Part shown: positions 39,901 to 47,100 of the stretch, piece by piece
How positions within the stretch are numbered: position 1 is the stretch's first letter
Layout: the number at the start of each line of letters is the position of its first letter
Assembly: GCA_016795505.1 (NCBI GenBank)
Contig: JAEUHH010000016.1
Coordinates: 1 to 64,000, forward strand
Direction: 5' to 3'
Source of the DNA: Verrucomicrobiales bacterium
GTDB taxonomy: Bacteria; Verrucomicrobiota; Verrucomicrobiia; Verrucomicrobiales; DEV007
Length of the DNA stretch: 64,000 nucleotides
Notes under the pieces: generated by a model
Database searches by the model: none
Told to the model about the DNA's origin: nothing
The model's input: only the letters and a program-made list of their open reading frames with translations
Translations under genes and position numbers: made by a program

Positions 39901-41100
39901 CAGAGTGCCTTCCAGCCCGACCTGCTGACCGGCCACCAAAATCGTGCCCGCCACGCCGCTCGAACCAGCCGCCTGAACCGTCGCGCCCGTAGCCACATTG
40001 ACCGAAGAACTGGTCGGGGAACCGATCGTGATCGACCCGCCGCGGCTACCGTTGGCGCTGACGAGAGCGCCTTCCGTGACGTTCACGATGTCACCCAGCA
40101 CGGTGATGGTACCACCGGGACGATTACCCACGCCATCGGCTTTCACCGTGCCACCGATCTCGGCCTCATCAGCGAGTCCGGCATCAATCATGATTGTTCC
40201 GCCCGAACCGTCGCGATTGTTGGCCTGAATCGTACCCGTATTGACGATCTTGCCACTGGCCGAGCCATCCGCCCCGGTGGCGCTCAGCACCACGCGGCCA
40301 TTGACTCGGCTGGCACCGGTAGCCCGGATAGTGCCGCTGTTGTTCACCGCCAGCGCATAAACATTGCCATGGGCCTTCAACTCGACCGCCGCTCCGGTGA
40401 TGGTTCCGGTATTGTTCACGCCGGTGTTGCCACCGACTCCACCACGAAGAATGGAGATTTTCGCGTCACCGCTGGAGTGAAGCAGAATCTCGCCGCCCGC
40501 ACCCAAGGCCACCGTGCCATTGACGGCACCGATGGAACCATTGTTCTCAACGAAATTACCCATCAAGATCACATCCCCGCCCGCCGAGGAAATGGTGCCA
40601 AAGTTGGTCACACCCGCCGCCGTACTGCCGACGAAGCGCATATCGCCGCCGGCCATGAAGGCATTGGAATCGATGTCGAGCGTCGACAGGACATTCATGC
40701 CACCGATGTCCACCATCCCGCCAGGACCGACGAGGATGCCATTCTGGTTTACCAGAATATGTCCGCCATTGGCTTTGAGGGTGCCGTAAATGGCGGAAGG
40801 ATTGCCCCCGACCACCTTGCTCAGGGCGATGGCACTGGCACTGGGCTGAATAAACTCGGTGATCTCACCTGCCCCGATGGAAAACGACTCCCAATTGATG
40901 ACGGCCCGGTTGCTTTCCTGAAGCACCTTCAGGTGCGCCAGATTCGTCATGTCGATCTGGGCAGCGCCGTGGGTCACCACACCGCCGGTGGGATTGGCCC
41001 AGCCGGTGACCGGAGTCAGCAACAGGCCCGGCGCCAGGATCGAAATCACCCCCGCCTGGAGGGCGGACGCGAGGCGCAGTCGTTTCAGTAGCATTTTCAT
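33964..41100 (-). CDS. Giant two-partner secretion exoprotein TpsA (copy 1)
   Basis: 2378 aa. The signal peptide covers residues 1-35 (MKMLLKRLRLASALQAG...). The TPS secretion domain (about 36-300) has NPTGGVVTHG, NRAVINWESFSIGAGE, GNPSAIYGTLKANGGHILVNQNGILVG and MVDIGGMNVLSTLDI. A beta-helix region with NTGTI-type rungs follows, up to the common exoprotein motif TTFYGDIRARALG...GLIEVSGKE at about 39.4-39.6 kb. The central region (about 34.98-38.23 kb) holds roughly 16 units of (F/Y)-A-x-I-G-H-x-x ... G-D-I-x-V-x-V-G-N-D-L. After a Gly/Pro linker, the C-terminal domain has PFDFLPYIWSDKYDSFDRD, an acidic run, and YGIYWQF...YSSNNLFGTP. No toxin domain is recognisable. It lies 81 bp downstream of the larger copy and shares its transport gene. 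Confidence 0.9.
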   Translation of the reverse strand: MKMLLKRLRLASALQAGVISILAPGLLLTPVTGWANPTGGVVTHGAAQIDMTNLAHLKVLQESNRAVINWESFSIGAGEITEFIQPSASAIALSKVVGGNPSAIYGTLKANGGHILVNQNGILVGPGGMVDIGGMNVLSTLDIDSNAFMAGGDMRFVGSTAAGVTNFGTISSAGGDVILMGNFVENNGSIGAVNGTVALGAGGEILLHSSGDAKISILRGGVGGNTGVNNTGTITGAAVELKAHGNVYALAVNNSGTIRATGASRVNGRVVLSATGADGSASGKIVNTGTIQANNRDGSGGTIMIDAGLADEAEIGGTVKADGVGNRPGGTITVLGDIVNVTEGALVSANGSRGGSITIGSPTSSSVNVATGATVQAAGSSGVAGTILVAGQQVGLEGTLDATSAAADGGRIDVRGADISTAATSVINSSGFNNGGMINVRGTEELSVKGAVISDGINGAGGRVILTAPNTIIRDGADVGADGRTRGGAVNVGGGFQGKDASIPNAQNTTVEDGATISADATAGHGGTAIVWADKDTTFYGDIRARALGSVGNGGLIEVSGKETLTVNGTVEASSVGGRAGMVLFDPGNVLVANTEANGVAGSANNLPAAPGIISNKTINDTLQSGTSVIIATESGNITFANTGIENERHDFIQWTNSNADFGVFASGSIVIQNTIRTSGGGSINLLAGWTGSEADLLPGGLFSPGYVNPLTGQFNANAGALNPEQVWEHYVENGQFGNGIGSILIGDGALNRHFEVGSRYGNTNVAGNTLIMTTTQIAADTGETDFVHLGFRDSGAVLSRAGGSATDVFTGVHTNTAFDLNDRTAMADNDPAVAYFDYDEYTAYMEARALAIQNGTPLPTMPAYMRDMNGDTVPDGVYAVNSSGILDASNTSTGGNPTFMSFSNQYTSNVFGNWWYQQIDAASADPLGLGGRLPENGAGQSITNRADINVALTGGLLMKSGGRHQNYAQIGHGGNSSQWGVDRSLRDTGAGGILDSQAFRFFTTNGANADRTSTSIARLAPIYGNINILTGVDRNTVNYDPLNQKVNLTGTTNSTAGLIRMEAWQNTASTNNLANPETGNNSESPVQIGHLGVGQFGNVVGDINVKAGGDIELLAGAHTRNYAAIGHQMGGYVYWNPHSDRSMQIRFFANATDFDNPNLRRGELFVHANGVDDARGAYTADFRADRWDGDFWDVDSVTAGNQAGVAVTGRDGFHPAGPMHIPGFSGAVDKTLVGDINVESYGNTGIKIVAFSTPDTTTGTYNTSNDVDGLAYDGLRFVRDSRYAMIGHGGRGFSIGAENGDDRVRLRIQNGSADGNDGNDGDNELSASLDTKLLLTGTEGGSEINRSPTFTNMIGDISVKAVNGGVEVTAGNDAYDFAAIGHGGAELTDMETGNVAIGDITVTGAKSLVMRGASAKNVPGYADLPDFTGDLSGARVQRAQAQIGHHGYEARTNYYTGDITVDFDGDVMLVGGRYRDSGAKIGHQTAQGYGQSGGDFFRDEQFLFGPHFIVTPTSADFAPINADATVVGNTATITVGSQVNTYDISGNTANISVSAGGDLIMRHSPVGLAINQNQAKRNFDLAQNNLNDLRFVEVLIGHGARRTGLLRNNSLNAQYNSKDKMGDITVNAGNINMTSGSGLNWFTSIGHMFGTGDSFDAANLSLDRAGVLFGNISITALNDIVLDASVADPSDTTNLSLAGFGAPVRSNYVRIGHGGVYDNNDVVVLSDGSVRKGLVALSDISVEVGNDMVVRGGRGELGSYAQVGHGYTDDVGNSRHRPSGFAGNIDVVVGNDLTLEAGSQAWIDTPGGVDVVQVVAAAAVIGHGGDQIEDDMKGDITVSVGNDLNITAAQRTQGAARDSVGNPAASLYGLAKIGHWSTSYQNIATFQQVVSNQSGNILVEVGNDLNMTGGNSADQNVAIVGNPQNILPGLLRSPTILGFTQIGHSGPGVVGLKAGDIDVRVGNDLTTTRGWKDPDPAPGVLGTPNLNNYVMIGNGDWLPDGLQVVQPATGGTGSRSGDISVAVGENAFFDRTLVGHYDPRLLPSILTAISGTTTIGVSRNIPFFGGTGTLDAVDSVFTSALNGSEELRFYLPARTNNLMTLADNNRFNSATTVYRGVGGTAGANFTDGTHATLGRTWDPTRNGGVDAGDLDEIYLQPDLWWNRTAVTTSVGTAADFSAGSVATVSAPGGLPNLVALAAGDLGDGTAEYRGTGANLYTMYYDAIAPVGLFPPTPSGGGGGTGVPVPVIPEPPVVPLPFDFLPYIWSDKYDSFDRDDQWLLGGSDYFIEGIGLISRLLGDVDGEPGVGAQYDSEAVESLAEIFGFPVDETDEEEEADLREQNAAAYRQLGRLYGIYWQFQAFGGSGHYSSNNLFGTPGL

Positions 41101-41181
41101 GGGAGTGGCGAAAAAAGGGAGCTCAGATTCGAGGATCGTTTCAGCTGTAATTTATTGTCGTCAGACGGGGCCGCGTGACCA

Positions 41182-44100
41182 TCAGCGGCGGCGGCTCACG
41201 GCCGGAACACCGAAGACCCGATAGGAGGAATACTCGTTGGTGCCGATGTTGTAGGTCCAGAATTGACCATACATGGAGCGGGTGAACTTGAGATAGCGGC
41301 CCGATTTGTCCTCCTCTTCCTCTTCCTCGGACTCAGTCTGTGCCGGCCCAAGGCCGAACATGCCGGGGGATTCTTCGAGGATCTCATCGCCCTCGACCCG
41401 GATCCCTTCGTCCCCTTCGTAGGCCTCATTCGAGTCAAGACCAAAGATGCTGAAGAGACCGGCCAGCAGATCACCCCCGAGCATCTCCTCATCGCGGTCG
41501 AAGGAGTCGTACTTGTCCGTGAAGATGAAGGGGAAGTAGTCAAACGGCGGGATCACGGGCGGCTCGACTGGAGGAACCGTCGGAGGCAGGAATCCACCGC
41601 CACCTCCACCGCCCGGACCAGGACCGGGGCCAGGCGGCACAACAGGCTCGGTGGTGCCGTAGTAGATCGTGTAGAGACCGAAACCACTTGGGGAGTAGGC
41701 CCCTTCGGGCACGAATTGGCCATCCGGTTCGCCGAAGGCACCTACCGTGAGTTCATGATCCGTGGCTTCCACCTCGTCCGCACGGGTTCCATCCGGAGTC
41801 GGGGTGCGGGTGTAGTCCGCATTGTTGAAGAAGGCCCCGTCGCGAATGTCGTTCTGGGCCGGAGTCGGCATGTAGAGACGCAGTTCGCCAAAGAAACCGG
41901 CGCCGGCGCTGGTCAGAACCGCATCGGGGTGGATGCTCATCTTCCCGGTTCCCGTGTCATAGGGATCGGTCCGGCTCGCAGCGATGTAGGTGTGGCCCAC
42001 TGTGGAACGGAAAGCACTGCTCCCGGAGTTGACCGGATCGATATGGCCAATCAAGATCATATCGCGATTGGTTCGGGTGTAAGCTTCATCGACATAGGGT
42101 CGGTTGGCCGGATCGGAAAGGGCGACATCGCGACCAACGCTGATGTCGATATCGCCATTGCGGACCGCGGAGCCGCTTCCGCTTCCGCGCTGGCGGTAAA
42201 GGTGGTCTCCGTGGCCGATCTTGGTGTAGTTATTGAAGACCTCATTGCCGTCACGGGTTGAGCGGAACACCTGAACCACTTCCGCGCTCGACCGGGCAAT
42301 GGTCCCTGAGGCTATGTCAGCTGCGATGTCGAGGGGAGCCCCGCCCTGAGCGGTGGAAATCCGGAAGGTGTCCCCCACCACATCCCGCACGAAATATGAA
42401 GTGGTCGTCACCAGACCGCCAACATCCTGAGTCACCCGGATCCGGTCACCCGTCACGAACGTATGTCCCGCCGCAGTAATTCTATCGGTCGCGCCACTAG
42501 CCGTGATATCGAGCAGCTTTTGCATGGACGCCGCCGTGATAGCGCTCGTAAAGGGGATCGGCGCGCCGCCCGCCGTAGTGGACAACTCAAAGGAGTTGCC
42601 ACTGACTGATACGACAAAATAAGTCGTGTTTGCCGCCAGCCCCGTTCCGCCAGTCAGTGCCGTGAAGCGAACCTTGTCGCCTACCTGGAAGCCCGTGGGG
42701 AAAGCCGCCGTCACCTGAGTGCCGACGGGAATAGCCGGTTGGCCGACCCCGGTCGGAACCGTTGGGAAAATACTGAACGCCGCCGTGTTCTCCAGCGTGT
42801 TTGAATAGCGCCACAAGGCGAACGTGGTAGTACCCGCAGTGTGCTGGCGGATGGCCCACAATCCCTGGCCACCCGTCCCCGTGTCGGTGTCAGTGCCACG
42901 GTTCATGAACAGATCACGACCGGCCACCACCTCGATATCACCCGAGAAATTACCGCTCTCTGTTGCAGCAGTGCCACCATTGAGTCCGCCATGACCGATC
43001 TGGGTGAAACCGTCCCGGCTGCCCGCTGCGCCCATCACGATGACATCACGCCCCGCCGCCACACGAATGTCCCCGCGATGATCACCATCGGTGAAGTTGC
43101 CACCGTTACCAATCTGAGCACTGTTCCCACGGTTGACCTGATCGTCATTGGTGGAGAGCGAAGTCGCATCCGCCGTGCCCCCGCCCAGGACCTTTACGTC
43201 TCCCGTGATCGAAACAACCTCAATGTCACCAAAGAAGCCGCCGGTTCCGGGCTGCAGATTCAAATTGCCGCCTTGAGGGTCTGAATCCCAACCACCGTGC
43301 CCAATCTGGGCGTAATTCGCCACCCCATGGGAGATGTGACTGGCATTCGCCAACTCTGGATTGTCCAATTCGCCCTGACTCGACTCGGAATCACGGATTG
43401 GGGATCCGCCTTCGACGATGACATCACCGTGGGCCACCACGGAGACATTGCCATTGTGCTCCGCTCCACGCGTGTTGGCGCCGCCGTTCCCGATCTGGGC
43501 GAACGAGAATCGGGCGCTCTTGCCGCCCTTGACCGTCACTCCGCCTTCGTTGGAGACGAGTGTGATGTCACCGCTCTGCGTGCCGCCATTGGCATAGCCA
43601 CCGTTACCCAGCATCGCGTAGCTGAAGGAAGACCCATCATTGAGGATCACGACCTGATCTCCGTCACCCATGTTGGCAGTGACGGTGCCAGGCTTGCCCG
43701 CCACATGATTATTCATGCCTCCGCCGTGAAGCGTCACGTCACCATCGACATTGACATAGAGGGTGCCGGAACTTCCTGTATCATTGAGCCGGAAGTTATC
43801 GCTGTTCAAATTGCCGGTCGAGTTGAAGCCATCCGAATCATAGCCACCCATCCCGATTTGGGCAAAGCTCTGGGCGTCCTCACCTGCGAGCAGATTGAGG
43901 CCTACTCCTCCGGCGGTCTTGCCACCATTAATGGTGATATTACCCTGATGATCTCCCCGTGAGGTCCACCCACCGTTGCCGATCATGGCGAAGTTGCGGC
44001 TGTTGAAGGAAAAGTTGAGCTGGCTTCTGGTGTCGGTCCCACTGAGACCACCAACGGTGCCGAGACGTTCTTCGAAAGGCGTTGCGTTACCCACACGGAT

Positions 44101-47100
44101 CACACGATCGATCGTGCCATCGCGGCCGTCATCGACGTCGATGTTGAGTGCTTGACTCAAACCCACTTCCAAGTCGATGTCAGTGGCGATCACCTCGACC
44201 CCGCCGCCGGCAGTAATCGAAATATTGCCACGATGCCCCATGGTGTCCCCCTTGAGGGCCAGACTCGAAGTCACCCCGCCATTGGTGTAATCCGAACTCC
44301 GTCCGCCATGACCGATCATGGCGTAGCTGTCCTGTGCCGACATCACCGCAGCCGGCATGTGCCAGCGTTCCCCGCCGACCGGGATTCCATTGACGGTCAT
44401 ATTTCCGCCCAGCAGATTGGTGGTGAAGTTGATTGCCGCACCACCAGCCGTTGTAGACAACTGGAAAGTATTGGCACCCGCGTTGGAATTGATGACGAAG
44501 TAATCGGTATTCACCGCCAAACCAGTGCCACCATTCAAGCTGGTGAAGCGAACGACCGACCCGTCGGCCGGCGGAGCCTGAGTAGCACGATCCCAGACAT
44601 TCGTCCCCTGCCAGATCTGGAAGGTATCCGTAGCCTCACTACCCGAGGTACCGGCGCGATCAATGATGGTGGGAATGCCGCTGAACTGGGAAACGACCGC
44701 TGAAAGCGGCACGATGTTACCCAGCACATCGCGGTAAACAACCGGCGTCGTCGAGTTGGCGGCAATCGGATCGCGGGTCACCACATCCCGAACCGTCGGT
44801 CCGATGGTGCTCTTCTGCGCTGCTTCTATGCGGACATCGCCACCAACATCAATCGTAATGTCAGACGGCCCGAAGGTTCCCAATCCCTCACCAAGCTTAC
44901 CCGATGAGTTGGAAGTCTGCCGCTGCAGGTTAGCCGTGAAGTTCAAGGGAGCACCGCCTGCGGTAGTGGAAACCTGGAAACTGTTCGCGGTGGGAGTCGC
45001 CACGACAAAATAGAGCGTGTTGTTCGCCATGCCGGTGCCCCCGGCGATATTGTAAAACGCCACCTGCTGTCCCACCGCGAAACCATGAGGATTGACGGTG
45101 AAGTAAGTGTCGGTCGCCTGATTTCCCGAGACTTCCAGCAAGGCCCCACCCTGAGTCTGCACCACCGAAGTCGGCCGATGCGCCGTATTGAAGCCGCCGT
45201 GACCAATCTGGGCAAAGTTGAAGAAGCCGTTCAACGCGTCGTCTTCATTAACGCCCAAGCGGGGAGTGCCTCGCTGGTCGGCGTTGACACCCAACGGGTT
45301 CGCCGGGCCAATGTTGTTGCCTTCGATCGATACGCCATCCCAGCCTCCCCTGGCAGCCGCCTTCAAGTCGCCACCGGCGGTGACGTTGATCTCACCCCAG
45401 TGGTCGCCAAATGACTCGTAGCCCCCGTGACCGACCATGGTGAAGCTGGTTTGAATATTCTTCTCGATGCCAAAGGCTTCCTGACCTGGCAGAATCTCAC
45501 CATCCACCTGCCCTGCGGCAAAATCGATGTCGCCGCCAGCCGTGATGTTGATGTCGCCATTGTGGCCTTGCTGATCTGCCGCTGAAGCGCCGCCGCCCAC
45601 CACGGTTGGGTCGAGAATGTCGGCTATCTGACGGTATCCGCCGTGACCAATCATGGAGAAAGCCAAGTTGCCGAAACCGAAGCCGCTGCGGAACTTGATG
45701 TCACCGCCCGCGTTGACAGTGATATCACCAGTGTGGGTTCCCTGGGCCTGATTGGGGCCCTTCAGGGTGCCTTGGCCACCCACGGTTGATGTACCCGTAT
45801 CAGCCAGACCGCCGTGACCGATCATGGCAAAGCTCTGGTTCCGGCCGCCGTAGAATTCGACATTGCCGGTCGCGGAGACTGAAATATCCCCGGTCATGCC
45901 ACCATTCGAAGCATACCCGCCGTGGCCGAGCTGGACAAAGGCGCGATCCCCCACCTGCCGGCGATCAGCACCGCGCTGATCCACCTGCGCGGCGATGCGG
46001 TCGAAAATGACACCGCCTGCACGGGCTTCCACATTGATGTCTCCATAATGATCGCCGGAAGTCAAATTGCCACCATGACCCAGCATCGCGTAGCCGTTGT
46101 CACCAGACGCCGTGAAAGCGACCTTGCCGGCCCCGATCACATTGATATTGCCATTGTGACCGTATGCGCGCCCCGTGGCGGGATTGATCGCGATTCCATC
46201 CCCGGGGTTGCTGGTCGCTGTGGCAGTGGTGGAAGCCACGAAAGTGCCGTCCGGCTGCAGAATCTGGAGTCCCGCCCGCGCAGGCAAGGCCATCAAATGA
46301 TCCGAGTCGACCCCACCATGCCCGACTTGGACATAGGAGAAACCACGCTCGTTGTCCCATGCGCCATCCGCGAAGTTCGTCTTGCTGCCGGCTCCCACCA
46401 AATCAGGAGCAGCCGTGGCTTTCACATCGCCCAAAGTCGTTGTGATATTGATGTCACCACTGTGCTCGCCGCGAATCCGAATGCCGCCATGTCCTATTTG
46501 GGCGAACGCTTGGTCATAGAGACCCGCTTCTACCTCAAGAGCGCCGGCGGTAATCGTGATGTTGCCCGACATATCGCCGATGATGTTATTCAAACCCAGC
46601 ACGGCTCCATCGCCGCGGGTGGCGGGCGTGTTCACGAAATATTGCTGACTCGCACTGGCGTTGGGCGCATCGTCCGCATAACCTCCATGCCCGATCTGGG
46701 CAAAAGTCTCCTGCCGCCCTGCTTGGACGATCACCGCACTGCCGCCGTAAACCGTGATGTTGCCACTATTGGCTCCATCACCAGCCAGCACCTGGCCACT
46801 ATCGCTGCCGAAATCGGTGCCGCCGCGATTGTCCATGTCATCGTCATCTTCCCGCATCCCACCGTGACCAATCATGGTGTAAACCCGGTTCACTGTCTTC
46901 ACACCGTCGGTCGTATTGCTCTGGGGATCCACATACACCGCCACCACCGTCTTGCCGCTGACATTGATGTCCCCGTCCACGATTTGGGATGCCGCATGGG
47001 CGCGAGCTGCAATCACCGCCGGGTCAGCCGCATTGACGACCGTGCCATTGGGAATCGCCAGCGCTCCGAAGAAACTCGTGTCGCGCAGGTCGGTCGTCCG

